From assembly GCA_026225475.1 (NCBI GenBank), contig JAMFSU010000143.1:1-64000 (forward strand): DNA of 64,000 nt, written 5' to 3'. The notes under the pieces were generated by a model. The model saw only the letters and a program-made list of their open reading frames with translations, had not been told where the DNA came from and did not search any database. Of the stretch, positions 52,691 to 64,000 are shown piece after piece. Each line of letters opens with the position of its first letter. Position 1 is the first letter of the stretch. Both the position numbers and the translations under genes were made by a program. The stretch comes from Duganella sp. Lineage in GTDB: Bacteria > Pseudomonadota > Gammaproteobacteria > Burkholderiales > Burkholderiaceae_D.

Positions 52691-54550
52691 TTACGACGCC
52701 ACCAACATGGAAGATGATGCGCCCTCCTCCAGCTCACCCTGCTCCAGCTTGGCTTGCTGACGCGCCCACATTTGCGCATAAGCGCCGTCGGCCACCAACA
52801 ATTGCGCATGTGTACCGCGCTCAATGATACGCCCCTGCTCCAGCACTAGAATTTGATGCGCATCGACGATAGTAGACAAGCGATGGGCAATCACGAGCGT
52901 GGTGCGATTCTGTGCGATTTCGCGTAGCTGTTCCTGAATCGCCTGTTCGGCCTTGGAATCGAGCGCCGAAGTCGCTTCATCGAAGATCAACACGGCCGGG
53001 TTCTTCAGCAGCGTGCGCGCGATAGCCACACGTTGCTTTTCACCGCCGGAGAGTTTTAACCCGCGTTCCCCGACCACAGTGTCATAGCCATCCGGTAGCG
53101 ATTCAATGAAGTCGTGCACATAGGCCGCGCGCGCCGCAGCGATGATCTCCACCTTGCTGCAACCCGGCTTGCCATAGGCAATGTTGTATTCGATCGTGTC
53201 GTTGAACAGCACCGTATCCTGTGGCACGATGCCAATCGCTTGCCGCAGCGAGGTTTGCGTCAGCGACCGCAAATCCTGGCCATCAATCGTAATGCTACCG
53301 GCCGCGACGTCATAAAAACGGAACAACAGTCGCGACAAGGTCGACTTGCCGGAACCGCTGTGGCCGACCACTGCCGTGGTAGTCCCGGCAGCGATCTCAA
53401 AATCGACATCGAACAGAATCTGACGCTTGACCTCATAGCTGAAATCGACATGAGAAAACCGCAGCGCCGCACCATTGGTCTGCAACGGTTTGGCATCGGC
53501 ACTGTCGGCAATTTCCCGATGCTGCTCAAGCAAGGAAAACAGCCGTTCCATATCGGCCAGGCTTTGCTTGATTTCACGATAAATCACGCCGAGAAAATTC
53601 AAAGGCACATACAACTGGATCATGAAGGCATTCACCAGCACCAGATCGCCCAGGCTCATCTTGCCGTCAATCACGCCTTGCGTGGCGCGCCACAGGATCA
53701 AGGTGACTGCAATCGCGATGATGGCCGACTGGCCGGAATTGAGCAGCGACAGCGACGACTGCGATTTGACTGCGGCGGCTTCGTAGCGCTGCAAGCCCTC
53801 GTCATAGCGACGAGCTTCGAAATCCTCATTGCTGAAATATTTCACTGTTTCATAGTTGAGCAGTGAGTCGATTGCCTTGGTATTGGCACGCGAATCGAGT
53901 TCATTCATAGTGCGGCGAAAATGCGTGCGCCATTCCGTCACCGTCACCGTAAACACGATATACATAACCAGCGCCGTTGCCGTAATCACACTGAACCAGA
54001 TGTCGTAATGCAGTACCAGATACACCAGCACCAAACCGATTTCGATCAGGGTCGGCAAGATGCTGAACAAGGCATATTGCACCAGCGACGAGACCCCGCG
54101 CGTGCCGCGTTCGATATCGCGCGTCATGCCGCCGGTCTGGCGATTCAGATGGAAGCGCAACGACAAGGCATGCAAATGGCGGAACACCTGCAAGGCGATT
54201 GTGCGCACCGCGCGTTGCGTGACTTTGACGAAGACGAATTCGCGCAATTCGGTAAACAATGTCGTAGCCAGCCGCAACGCGCCATAAGCGAATAGCAAAG
54301 CCACTGGCAGCACCAGCAGTGCATGCGGATGATTGGGACCGACCGAAATGCGGTCGACCAATTGCTTAAGCAGCAAAGGCACGCCAATATTGGCCAGCTT
54401 GGCGCCGACCAAAAATACCAGCGCCAGCGTCACCCGCCATTTATAGGTCCACAGATACGGCAGCAAGGTGCGCAGAGTCTGCCAATCGCTAGGCATGAAT
54501 GCAGCGCTGCGCGCAGGCGGCGGCGCAGAAGAATTCGAATATTGGCGCAT
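52691..54550 (-). CDS. Atm1/HMT-type ABC exporter (fused membrane and ATPase domains)
   Basis: The 619-residue half-transporter has six membrane helices (about 30-320) and a C-terminal ATPase: Walker A GHSGSGKST, signature LSGGEKQR, Walker B VLIFDEATSALD, switch His in IAHRLSTI. The segments SLRFHLNRQTGGMTRDIERG and LLNYETVKYFSNEDFE are diagnostic of the Atm1 class, which exports glutathione-linked sulfur or metal species in mitochondria and heavy-metal/glutathione conjugates in bacteria. It functions as a homodimer. It follows 61 bp upstream of the LysR gene on the same strand and is divergent from a thioesterase. Confidence 0.92.
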   Translation of the reverse strand: MRQYSNSSAPPPARSAAFMPSDWQTLRTLLPYLWTYKWRVTLALVFLVGAKLANIGVPLLLKQLVDRISVGPNHPHALLVLPVALLFAYGALRLATTLFTELREFVFVKVTQRAVRTIALQVFRHLHALSLRFHLNRQTGGMTRDIERGTRGVSSLVQYALFSILPTLIEIGLVLVYLVLHYDIWFSVITATALVMYIVFTVTVTEWRTHFRRTMNELDSRANTKAIDSLLNYETVKYFSNEDFEARRYDEGLQRYEAAAVKSQSSLSLLNSGQSAIIAIAVTLILWRATQGVIDGKMSLGDLVLVNAFMIQLYVPLNFLGVIYREIKQSLADMERLFSLLEQHREIADSADAKPLQTNGAALRFSHVDFSYEVKRQILFDVDFEIAAGTTTAVVGHSGSGKSTLSRLLFRFYDVAAGSITIDGQDLRSLTQTSLRQAIGIVPQDTVLFNDTIEYNIAYGKPGCSKVEIIAAARAAYVHDFIESLPDGYDTVVGERGLKLSGGEKQRVAIARTLLKNPAVLIFDEATSALDSKAEQAIQEQLREIAQNRTTLVIAHRLSTIVDAHQILVLEQGRIIERGTHAQLLVADGAYAQMWARQQAKLEQGELEEGASSSMLVAS

Positions 54551-54686
54551 GAAAAATATGAACGAAATAATTTGTGCATTTACGCGGGCGGGAGCCGACG
54601 CAAAAAGCGGGAGTCCTATAAACTAGACGCTTCGCTCCTTGCGCATTATAAGAGTCTGCCGGAGTTCACGCATTCAAAGGGCCGCA

Positions 54687-55169
54687 ATGACCTCTCAGCA
54701 CTACACTTCGCTTCCCGCCAGCAAGACGCCGTATTTGCGCGTCATGCCGATGCCGGCCGACGCCAATATCTATGGCGATGTGTTCGGCGGCTGGATCATG
54801 GCGCAGGTCGATATCGCCGGATCGCTACCGGCGACACGACGCGCCAATGGCCGTGTCGCCACCGTGGCGGTCAATTCCTTTTTGTTCAAACATCCCGTTT
54901 TCGTCGGCGATCTGCTGTCTTTTTATGCCGATATTGTCAAAGTCGGCAATACCTCGATCACCGTCAACGTCGAAGTGTATGCCGAACGCAACCGCCTGCA
55001 GGCAGAAATCGTCAAGGTCACCGAAGCCACGCTGACCTATGTCGCCACCGACGAAAACCGCCAACCGCGCAGTTTGCCCGCGCTAGCGCCAGGCGATAGC
55101 CTAAACATGGACAGCAATGCGGTCGCGATTGGACTGCAGGATATCGGCGGCGGCTGGCAAGCCGCCTGA
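54687..55169 (+). CDS. Acyl-CoA thioesterase, YciA-like hotdog fold
   Basis: The 160-residue hotdog enzyme hydrolyses acyl-CoA. MPMPADANIYGDVFGGWIMAQVDIAG (in short: ANIYGDVFGGWIMAQVD) is the YciA/BACH signature, with the catalytic Asp in the IYGDVFGGW turn. VNSFLFKHPVFVGDLLSFYADI completes the fold. The start at ATG 54687 follows AAAGGG. It is the only thioesterase near fadD (56.3 kb) and may balance acyl-CoA pools. Confidence 0.92.
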   Translation: MTSQHYTSLPASKTPYLRVMPMPADANIYGDVFGGWIMAQVDIAGSLPATRRANGRVATVAVNSFLFKHPVFVGDLLSFYADIVKVGNTSITVNVEVYAERNRLQAEIVKVTEATLTYVATDENRQPRSLPALAPGDSLNMDSNAVAIGLQDIGGGWQAA

Positions 55170-55293
55170 GAATACCTAAAGACGCGCCAGGTTACCGACG
55201 TATTGCATGGCGCGCTCAAGCTTTTCCCGTGGCAGGTCCGCGCGCAGTCGCGCAGATCTGTTGTTTTATTGATCATTTCGCCTAGCCATTACC

Positions 55294-56238
55294 ATGACCT
55301 CTTCCCGTCCCGACATTCTGATTGCAACGACTTTGCTGCCCCATCTGGTCACGCGCTTGCATCAGCACTTCAATTGCCATGACCTGACCAGCCTGGAACC
55401 GGCTGCACTGGCAAAGGTAGCACCGACCATCCGCGGCATCGCCTGCCGTGGCGAATCCAAGATTACGCGCGAATTCATGGCGCAATTTCCCGCACTGGAA
55501 CTGGTGTCAGTGTTCGGCGTCGGCTATGACGGCGTCGATGCAGTAGCAGCGCGTGAACGCGGTGTGGAAGTGACGCATACGCCCGATGTATTGACCGATG
55601 ACGTGGCCGATTTCGCCATGACTTTGTTGCTCTCGACTGCGCGTCAGATCGTACATGCAGACCATTACGCCCGCAGCGGCGCATGGAAAAAAGGACCACA
55701 TGCATTGACCACCAAGGTAACCGGTAGCAAATTGGGCATTGTCGGCCTGGGCCGCATCGGTAAAGCCATCGCCCATCGTGCTGCGGCATTTGATATGACG
55801 ATTTCATATCACAACCGCTCGCCGCAAAAGGATGTCAGCTATCGCTACGTCGCCGATCTCAAGACACTGGCTGCCGAAGTCGACTTCCTGGTGCTGGCCA
55901 TGCCCGGCGGCGCCGGCACGCGTGCATTGATCAATGCCGAGGTGTTGCAGGCGCTTGGCCCCAAAGGCTTCCTGATCAACGTCGCACGCGGCTCGGTGGT
56001 CGATGAGAGCGCTCTGATCAAAGCGCTGCAAGACGGCACCCTCGGCGGCGCTGGCCTCGATGTGTTCGAGGATGAACCCAACATCCCGGAAGCACTCGCC
56101 AAGCTCGACAATGTCGTGCTGACACCGCACATGGCCAGCGGCACCGTGGTCACGCGCGTGGCCATGGCCGATCTGGCATTCGACAATCTGGCGGCGCATT
56201 TCGATGGCAAACCAGTGCTCACGCCAGTACCGCAATAA
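55294..56238 (+). CDS. D-2-hydroxyacid dehydrogenase (glyoxylate/hydroxypyruvate reductase type)
   Basis: The 314-residue NAD(P)H enzyme reduces 2-ketoacids such as glyoxylate or hydroxypyruvate. The dinucleotide motif is GIVGLGRIGKAIAHRA, with Asn-Arg-Ser in SYHNRSPQ suggesting NADPH use. Catalytic residues: Arg in NVARGSVVDE, Glu in FEDEPNIPEAL and His in LTPHMASGT. FGVGYDGVDA is the substrate loop. It stands alone after the thioesterase gene and ends at a bidirectional terminator. It could dispose of glyoxylate formed by the GlcDEF enzyme; this link is inference. Confidence 0.92.
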   Translation: MTSSRPDILIATTLLPHLVTRLHQHFNCHDLTSLEPAALAKVAPTIRGIACRGESKITREFMAQFPALELVSVFGVGYDGVDAVAARERGVEVTHTPDVLTDDVADFAMTLLLSTARQIVHADHYARSGAWKKGPHALTTKVTGSKLGIVGLGRIGKAIAHRAAAFDMTISYHNRSPQKDVSYRYVADLKTLAAEVDFLVLAMPGGAGTRALINAEVLQALGPKGFLINVARGSVVDESALIKALQDGTLGGAGLDVFEDEPNIPEALAKLDNVVLTPHMASGTVVTRVAMADLAFDNLAAHFDGKPVLTPVPQ

Positions 56239-56265
56239 TCAAGATCATTTATCATCGATGGGCAA

Positions 56266-56296
56266 AAAAAACGCGACTGCATGCAGTCGCGTTTTT
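56266..56296. terminator. Bidirectional intrinsic terminator, hydroxyacid dehydrogenase/fadD
   Basis: An almost perfectly self-complementary stretch (AAAAACGCGACTGC pairing with GCAGTCGCGTTTTT around a 2-base centre) lies between the two convergent stops. A and T runs flank it, so it works on both strands. Confidence 0.92.
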
Positions 56297-56336
56297 CAAT
56301 GTTGCTGATGATTAGTCGGCAACAGCAACACCAATA

Positions 56337-58019
56337 TCAAGCAGCCTTCTTTTCATCGCGCAATTCCCGGCGCAGGATTTTGCCGACATTGGTCTTCGGC
56401 AGTTCATCGCGGAATTCAATGTATTTCGGCTTCTTGTAACCGGTGAACTGTTCCTTGCAATAGGCCATCAATTGCTCGGCTGTGAGCGACTTGTCCTTGC
56501 GTACCACGAACAGCTTGACGGCTTCGCCAGTATGTTCGTCGGGCACGCCGACACAGGCACACTCCAACACGCCCGGATGCTGCGCCACTACGCCTTCGAG
56601 TTCATTCGGATAGACATTGAAACCGGATACCAGAATCATGTCTTTCTTGCGATCGACGATACGCGTATAACCGCGCTCATCCATGATGCCAATGTCGCCT
56701 GACTTGAAGAAGCCGTCCGGCGTCATGACCTTGGCAGTTTCATCGGGGCGATTCCAGTAACCGGCCATCACCTGCGGTCCGCGTATGGCGATTTCGCCCG
56801 ATTGCCCCAGCGGCACCGGATTACCAGCGTCGTCCAGAATGCGCAACTCAGTCGATGGCAACGGCAAGCCGATAGTGCCGGTGTAATCCTTGATCGTGCA
56901 CGGATTGGCGCTGGCAATCGGCGACGTTTCGGACAAGCCGTAACCTTCAATGATGGCGCAACCGGTGACCTTCTTCCAGCGATCGGCAACCGCTTGCTGC
57001 ACCGCCATGCCGCCACCGACGCAACAACGATAGCCAGAGAAATCGAGCTTGGCGAAGTCGGGATGATTCAACAGCGCGTTGTAGAGCGTGTTGACTGCCG
57101 GGAAGGTATTAACCTTGTACTTGCCCAATTCCTTGATGAAGCCGGGAATGTCGCGCGGATTCGGGATCAGCACATTGAGCGCACCTTCACGCGTGCCCAG
57201 CATATTGCAGACTGTCAGCGCAAAGATGTGGTACAGCGGCAAGGCGCAAATGAATACCAGTTGATCGAGCTTGGCACCTTGCTTCAAGGCCGGCATCAGC
57301 CACTCTTCGGCTTGCAGCACATTGGCCACCAGATTGCGGTGTGTCAGTACCGCACCCTTGGCGACGCCGGTGGTGCCGCCGGTATATTGCAGGAAGGCGA
57401 TATCGTCGTGACTGATGGTGACTGGCGTCAAGGTCTTGTCTTCGCCGCGCGCCAGCGCTTGCTTGAAGGTGATTGCCTGCGGCAGCGTGAACGGCGGCAC
57501 CAGTTTCTTCACATGGCGTACCACCAGGTTGACAATGGCGCCCTTGAGGCCACCCAGCAACTCACCCATGCTGGCCACCACCACGTGCTTGACGCTGGTG
57601 TTGCCAATCACCTTGGCCAGCGTGCAGGCGAAGTTTTCCAGCACGAAGATTGCTTCGGCGCCGGAATCCTTGAGTTGATGTTCGAGTTCGCGAGGCGTGT
57701 ACAACGGATTGACGTTGACCGCGACATAGCCGGCGCGCAGGATGGCGGCAATCACGATCGGATACTGCAACACATTCGGCATCATGATGGCCACGCGCGC
57801 GCCCTTGTTCAGGCCGGTGCTTTGCAACCATGCACCAATGGCCAGGGAGAGCTTGTCCAGCTCGCCATACGTCAAATACTTGCCCATGCAAACATAGGCA
57901 TTGCGGTCGGCATATTTAACGAAAGCTTCGTCGATCAAATGCACCAATGACCGGTAACGGCTCGGGTCGATCTCGGCCGGGACGCCTGCGGGGTAAGATG
58001 CAAGCCAGAAATTATCCAT
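56337..58019 (-). CDS. fadD: Long-chain acyl-CoA synthetase
   Basis: FadD activates fatty acids to acyl-CoA at the inner membrane. The 560-residue ANL enzyme carries YTGGTTGVAKGAVLTH (AMP binding), GYGLSETSP, FFKSGDIGIMDERGYTRIVDRKKDMI (in short: KSGDIGIMDERGY and DRKKDMILVSGFNVYP, the fatty-acid signature), and the catalytic Lys in KTNVGKILRREL. The start at 58019 follows AAGGA; the longer frame upstream is not supported. It is monocistronic between two terminator-bounded units. It is distinct from the ligase at 12.8-14.4 kb. Confidence 0.94.
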   Translation of the reverse strand: MDNFWLASYPAGVPAEIDPSRYRSLVHLIDEAFVKYADRNAYVCMGKYLTYGELDKLSLAIGAWLQSTGLNKGARVAIMMPNVLQYPIVIAAILRAGYVAVNVNPLYTPRELEHQLKDSGAEAIFVLENFACTLAKVIGNTSVKHVVVASMGELLGGLKGAIVNLVVRHVKKLVPPFTLPQAITFKQALARGEDKTLTPVTISHDDIAFLQYTGGTTGVAKGAVLTHRNLVANVLQAEEWLMPALKQGAKLDQLVFICALPLYHIFALTVCNMLGTREGALNVLIPNPRDIPGFIKELGKYKVNTFPAVNTLYNALLNHPDFAKLDFSGYRCCVGGGMAVQQAVADRWKKVTGCAIIEGYGLSETSPIASANPCTIKDYTGTIGLPLPSTELRILDDAGNPVPLGQSGEIAIRGPQVMAGYWNRPDETAKVMTPDGFFKSGDIGIMDERGYTRIVDRKKDMILVSGFNVYPNELEGVVAQHPGVLECACVGVPDEHTGEAVKLFVVRKDKSLTAEQLMAYCKEQFTGYKKPKYIEFRDELPKTNVGKILRRELRDEKKAA

Positions 58020-58277
58020 GTTGTTCCTTTGTCTCCGATTTAGCGCGGCAGCCCGATGATGTTCGGCGCTTTTATCCCCGCAACAAAAAAGCACGGTTGT
58101 GTTTTTATTTATTGCAGATGCTATCTAGCTATCCGACTAAGGGCAAGTAGTTTAAGAAGAATTACACAATTTTCCCACTGGTGCGGGTATCGGCCACGTC
58201 ATTTGCTACTGTGCGCCAAAATTTCCCTCTGAACAAGTTTTTCGGCAAAATAATTTCCCGGAAGTAACTTTCCACTT
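58020..58277. other. Intergenic region upstream of fadD
   Basis: This 258-bp AT-rich region lies between fadD and the aminopeptidase gene on the same strand. A weak fadD promoter is possible on the minus strand (TTGCCC-N17-TAGCAT, near 58120-58150). No gene is seen. A FadR-type operator could not be recognised by eye. Confidence 0.35.
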
Positions 58278-59335
58278 TCATTGCTTTGCTATGCTTGCCT
58301 GCAAACGGTCCAACGCCAGATCGCGGGCCCCCTTGTCTAGGGCCGCCAGTTTTTTGACCTGCGCAAAAAATGCTACAAAGCTGCCACTTTGCTGGAACAA
58401 GGCGCGGAAAGCCGGAACCCGGTCGTGATAAGCACCGATCAAGGCCAGATGTGCATTCGACAAAGGCATGGCGAACCAGCGGTCATAGCCGGCAAAGCCA
58501 TTCCAGCTCTGCTTGAGTTGTTGGTAATCAGCGCGCAGGGCATCAAATAACTGCGCCTTGCGCTGCAGCTTTTCCTCATCGCTGGCACCACTGCGATAAT
58601 TGCTGTCGAGTTGCGCACGATATTTCAGCAGCAAGGCCAGAAAGCCTTGCCGGCGCGCTGCAAATACTTGATAAGCCGCACTCAGCTTGGCGTCGTCACG
58701 GCGCTGCAACCAACGCTCGACACCCAGTTCTTCCACCGTGGTGGCATAGGATTCATTGAATTGCGTATCGCCTTTGACATACAGCAACTGATGCGCCAGC
58801 TCATGAAAGATCAGGCGCGCCAGTTCGCCATCGGGATAATTGATAAAGGTCGACATGACCGGATCATTGAACCAGCCCAGCGTGGAATACGCCGGCACGC
58901 CGGCGACCTGCACATCGTAGCCTTCCTGAGCCAGGCTGTCGGCATAGGTTTGTGCTTCCTGCTCGTCGTAATAACCGCGATAGTCGACGCAACCGGCAAT
59001 CGGGAAACACCATTTGCGCGCCTGCAATGACAGCGCGGGTGCCGCCACCACATTCCACACCACGAACGGCCGTGGCAATTGCACATATGACTTGTAACTA
59101 CCGTTGTCCGGCAAATCCAATTGTTCGACTGCAAAACGGCGGATCTCGCGCACCGTTTGCAATTTGTTGCGCAACTGTTCGGAGGTCTGCGGATCGGCCA
59201 GCCATGCATCAATCGGCTTGGCTTGCGCCAGCAAGCTGTACTGGCCCTGCGCAGCTTGCGCGTAATAACCGAGCGAGGTGCAGCCGCCCAGCCACAGGCA
59301 CGACGCTGTTGTCACCGCGGCCGCGGCGACTTTGC

Positions 59336-59354
<19 letters not shown>
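58278..59354 (-). CDS. Lipoprotein with zinc aminopeptidase-like domain
   Basis: The 358-residue protein has a lipoprotein signal peptide with lipobox LGGC (Cys25), so it is anchored to a membrane on the periplasmic side. The zinc-protease motif HELAHQ lies near residue 185, followed by FNESYATTVEELGVERWL, in which the Glu-x-x-Ala-x-x-x-Glu region supplies a third ligand. The protein matches the 'predicted aminopeptidase' family (PF10023-like, from recall), whose substrate is unknown. Its first 19 bp overlap the end of the upstream molybdopterin oxidoreductase gene, so the two are translationally coupled. Confidence 0.8.
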
Positions 59355-61471
<2,117 letters not shown>

Positions 61472-61506
61472 GGCAATCGAAAATGAAACAGCAGGATAGC
61501 CACTTT

Positions 61507-61535
61507 ATCTTAAAATACGCCGACTTTTCTGACAA
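61507..61535 (-). promoter_or_regulatory. Promoter for the molybdopterin oxidoreductase-aminopeptidase pair
   Basis: The -35 TTGTCA (61535-61530) and -10 TAAGAT (61512-61507) are 17 bp apart. The start is predicted near 61500, about 30 nt before the ATG at 61471. It lies in the 120-bp gap after the peptide-transport ATPase gene. Confidence 0.55.
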
Positions 61536-61591
61536 AACACCGCAATACCATTCTCTTCCCTGGCCGCGCCCTGCCGGTCGGGCAATCAGTC

Positions 61592-62635
61592 TTAGCCCTG
61601 ACTATCGTTCAAATGACACGCTGATAAATGCCCCGCAGCGACTTCCTTCAACAATGGCCGTTCCTGCGCGCAACGCGCCATCGCCTGCGGGCAACGCGGA
61701 TGAAAATGACAGCCCGATGGTGGTTGTAGCGGCGAAGGAATTTCACCCTTAACGGCGAAATAGATCGCCTTGCCCACCTCCAGTTTCGGCGCTGACGCCA
61801 GCAGAGCTTGCGTATATGGATGATTGGCGTGAGCAAACACGGCCTCGGTCGGTGCCGATTCGACCACGCGGCCCAGATACATGATCAACACCCGGTCGGA
61901 AATATGTCGCACAACACCGAGATCGTGACTGATGAACAGATAAGTCAGATCCAGTTCGTCGCGCAGCTTGATGAACAGATTGAGCACTTGTGCCTGAATC
62001 GACACATCGAGCGCCGCCACCGCTTCATCGCAGACCAGGAAGGTCGGTTGCACTGCCAGCGCACGTGCAATGCCGATACGCGCGCGCTGGCCACCCGAAA
62101 ACTGATGCGGAAACCGGCGCAGCATATCGGCGCTCAAACCGACCCGTTGCAACAGGTCCGCGACATAGTCCTGTTGATCGCCGTGTGCGACCATGCCATG
62201 CACCACCGGCGCTTCACCGACGATATCAACCACGCGCAAGCGTGGATTGAGCGAGGCATATGGATCCTGAAAAATCATCTGGATCTGCAACTGCTGCGCC
62301 CGTTGCTGTGGCCCGCGCATGGTGTCGAGGTTTTCGCCACGCCACAGGCGCTGACCGGAACTCAAACCATGCAAACCAGTGACCATACGTCCCAGTGTCG
62401 ACTTGCCACAACCCGATTCGCCGACCAGACCGACCACCTCGCCACGTTGGATATGCAAGCTGACGTCATCGACCGCATGTACCACTTCTTCCTGCAATAC
62501 CTTGCCAAAGCGCCGCGTCAACAAATTGGCAGTCTTGGCCGCGGCATCGAGTGGCTTGACGAAGCGCTTGGCGACCTGGCGCAACTCCAGCAACGGCGTT
62601 TCCTCTGGCAAATGAGTATGCATTTTGTCGGTCAT
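61592..62635 (-). CDS. Oligopeptide/dipeptide ABC transporter ATP-binding protein (DppF/OppF type)
   Basis: The 347-residue ATPase has a family-specific N-terminus, then Walker [10 protein letters not shown], the [13 protein letters not shown]-loop, signature [15 protein letters not shown], and Walker [13 protein letters not shown] Cys-rich C-terminal oligopeptide-transporter motif [11 protein letters not shown] is present. The start at 62635 overlaps the stop of the DppD-type gene (ATGA). Together with DppC and DppD it forms a peptide or related small-molecule importer. In Walker B the usual DEPVSALD is DEAVAALD. Confidence 0.93.
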   Translation of the reverse strand: MTDKMHTHLPEETPLLELRQVAKRFVKPLDAAAKTANLLTRRFGKVLQEEVVHAVDDVSLHIQRGEVVGLVGESGCGKSTLGRMVTGLHGLSSGQRLWRGENLDTMRGPQQRAQQLQIQMIFQDPYASLNPRLRVVDIVGEAPVVHGMVAHGDQQDYVADLLQRVGLSADMLRRFPHQFSGGQRARIGIARALAVQPTFLVCDEAVAALDVSIQAQVLNLFIKLRDELDLTYLFISHDLGVVRHISDRVLIMYLGRVVESAPTEAVFAHANHPYTQALLASAPKLEVGKAIYFAVKGEIPSPLQPPSGCHFHPRCPQAMARCAQERPLLKEVAAGHLSACHLNDSQG

Positions 62636-63606
62636 GGCATTGCCTCGATAGGATGAAAACAACGCAAGGCACGGCCGTCCACCGTACGTGTCGGTGGTGT
62701 ATCAGTACAGACCTCGGTGGCATAGCTGCAGCGATCACGAAAGGCACAGCCCGATGGCAGCTTCAGCAATGATGGCGTGCTGCCTGGAATCTGCCGCAGC
62801 GGACTGCCACGCGGATTGCGCGACGGCGCCGAGGCGATCAGGCCATGCGTGTAGGGATGCCGTGGCTGGCTTAGCACTTGCGCCACCGTTCCACTTTCGA
62901 CGATGCGACCGGCATACATCACGCTGACCGTATCGGCCAGCCCCGCCACCACCGACAGGTCATGCGTGATCCAGATCAACGCGGTGCCGGTTTCGCGGCA
63001 CAGCTTTTGCATTTCAAACAAAATCTGTCCTTGTATGGTCACATCGAGCGCGGTGGTCGGCTCGTCGCAAATGATCAGATCAGGCCGGTTGAGCAAGGCA
63101 ATGGCAATCGCCACACGCTGGCGCATGCCCCCCGAAAATTGATGCGGATAGGCATGCAGGCGTTCATCGGGCGCTGCGATGCCAACCCGTACCAGGGCAT
63201 CGCGCGCCAATGTCAATGCCGCTTGCTTGCCGATAGATTGATGCGCCAGCACGGTTTCTACCATTTGCGTATCGATGCGCAACACCGGGCTCAGGGTCAT
63301 CATCGGATCCTGAAAAATCATGGCGATGCGATTGCCGCGCAGGGAACGCATCTGCTCCGCCGAGACAGTGCGCAAGTCTTGCCCGTTGAGCAGGATGCGA
63401 CCGCCAACCACCCGACCTGGCGCGTCGATCAAACCCATGATCGAATAGCCGGTCATTGACTTGCCCGAGCCCGATTCGCCGACCAGGCCCATTACCTGCC
63501 CCGGTGCCACGCTGAACGACACATCGTCGACCGCACGGGCGATGCCTCCACGTGATTTGAAATGCGTCTGCAGGTTTTCTACCTGTAAGGTCGGCATCGT
63601 CATCAT
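62632..63606 (-). CDS. Oligopeptide/dipeptide ABC transporter ATP-binding protein (DppD/OppD type)
   Basis: The 324-residue ATPase has Walker A GESGSGKSMTG, Q-loop FQDPMMTLSPVLRI, signature FSGGMRQRVAIAIAL, Walker B LIICDEPTTALD, and the C-terminal GCAFRDRCSYATE oligopeptide motif. The start at 63606 overlaps the DppC-type stop. Both ATPases occur together, as in Dpp/Opp/Gsi systems. The substrate class (peptide, glutathione, nickel) is not decided by these subunits. Confidence 0.93.
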   Translation of the reverse strand: MMTMPTLQVENLQTHFKSRGGIARAVDDVSFSVAPGQVMGLVGESGSGKSMTGYSIMGLIDAPGRVVGGRILLNGQDLRTVSAEQMRSLRGNRIAMIFQDPMMTLSPVLRIDTQMVETVLAHQSIGKQAALTLARDALVRVGIAAPDERLHAYPHQFSGGMRQRVAIAIALLNRPDLIICDEPTTALDVTIQGQILFEMQKLCRETGTALIWITHDLSVVAGLADTVSVMYAGRIVESGTVAQVLSQPRHPYTHGLIASAPSRNPRGSPLRQIPGSTPSLLKLPSGCAFRDRCSYATEVCTDTPPTRTVDGRALRCFHPIEAMP

Positions 63607-64000
63607 TGCACCTGCAAACGAGGATTGAGGACGTCACGTAATTGATCCGCCACCAGATTGATGGCAATCACGGTCACCAGCAAGGCAACGCCGGGAAAGA
63701 AACTGATCCAGTATTTGCCCGACATCAGGTATTGAAAGCCATTGGAAATCAGCAAACCGAGCGATGGTTCCGTCACAGGTAAACCCAGCCCCAAAAATGA
63801 CAAGGTCGCCTCCAGCGAAATTGCCGAGGCCACCTGCAAGGCGGCAATCACGATCAAGGGCGGCAGACAGTTGGGCAGCAGATGACGGAACATGATCCGC
63901 AGCGGCGACAAGCCCAACAGGCGCGCTGCTTCGATGTACTCTTTCTTGCGCTCGACCAGTGCCGTGCTGCGCGTGGTCCGTGCATAGTAGGCCCATTGCA
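63603..64000 (-). CDS. Oligopeptide/dipeptide ABC transporter permease (DppC type), partial
   Basis: About 132 codons of the C-terminal half are visible; the 5' part lies beyond the right edge. The conserved EAA loop reads EAARLLGLSPLRIMFRHLLPN, followed by hydrophobic helices and ISFFPGVALLVTVIAINLVADQLRD, the normal DppC C-terminus. It ends by overlapping the DppD-type start by 4 bp. The binding protein and DppB are presumably further right. Confidence 0.9.
   Translation of the reverse strand, partial: QWAYYARTTRSTALVERKKEYIEAARLLGLSPLRIMFRHLLPNCLPPLIVIAALQVASAISLEATLSFLGLGLPVTEPSLGLLISNGFQYLMSGKYWISFFPGVALLVTVIAINLVADQLRDVLNPRLQVQ

Overview
The window looks like a chromosomal segment of a betaproteobacterium of the order Burkholderiales, most likely family Oxalobacteraceae. 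The signs are the neighbourhoods xseB-ispA-dxs, erpA-bactofilin-DUF6776-argC-rpsI-rplM and gltIJKL-gdhA-LysR, a PilI/PilJ/CheA cluster beside a rubredoxin gene, and moderately high GC with compact spacing. The genus assignment is inference. There is no insertion sequence, phage gene, tRNA, rRNA or CRISPR array.

Layout. 1-3 kb: yggS (cut by the left edge), pilT, a glutathione-peroxidase-like gene and a GST. 3-17 kb: an accessory catabolic region. It has a short sigma-54 activator gene, a BenM/CatM-like LysR gene, a PL5-like lyase, two short-chain dehydrogenases and a fused TRAP transporter with its Tat-exported binding protein. Divergent to these lie an SCP2-type thiolase, an acyl-CoA ligase, two PPC/DUF296 proteins and an orphan amide/branched-chain-type binding protein. 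17-24 kb: glycolate oxidase glcDEF, a LysR regulator, a D-lactate-type FAD oxidase and a PduO-type cobalamin adenosyltransferase. 24-31 kb: dxs-ispA-xseB, a Rieske oxygenase, an EamA exporter and a sulfurtransferase. 31-37 kb: a type IV pilus chemosensory operon (pilI-pilJ-hybrid cheA) without separate pilG/pilH, and a rubredoxin. 37-46 kb: housekeeping genes (ThiD-like kinase, hemL, erpA, bactofilin, argC, rpsI-rplM, OsmC, coq7, pyrC). 46-53 kb: glutamate/aspartate ABC transporter, gdhA and a LysR regulator. 53-64 kb: Atm1-like ABC exporter, acyl-CoA thioesterase, hydroxyacid dehydrogenase, fadD, a lipoprotein aminopeptidase, a molybdopterin oxidoreductase and part of a dipeptide/oligopeptide ABC operon.

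Two regulatory structures stand out. First, the 473 bp between the TRAP binding-protein gene and the thiolase gene carries two outward-facing sigma-54 (-24/-12) promoters with correct GG-N10-GC spacing. Between them is a cluster of TGCGACA/TGTCGCA half-sites suited to enhancer binding. This would switch on uptake/dehydrogenase and CoA-activation/thiolysis genes together, plausibly through the EBP encoded 7 kb away. Second, the rplM-OsmC intergenic region contains a complete candidate small RNA on the minus strand: a 17-bp-spaced promoter, a stem-loop, two exact CUCCUCC anti-Shine-Dalgarno motifs and a strong intrinsic terminator whose loop is CCUC. The least understood protein-level feature is the translationally coupled PPC/DUF296 pair, in which the second protein has lost the histidines kept by the first.
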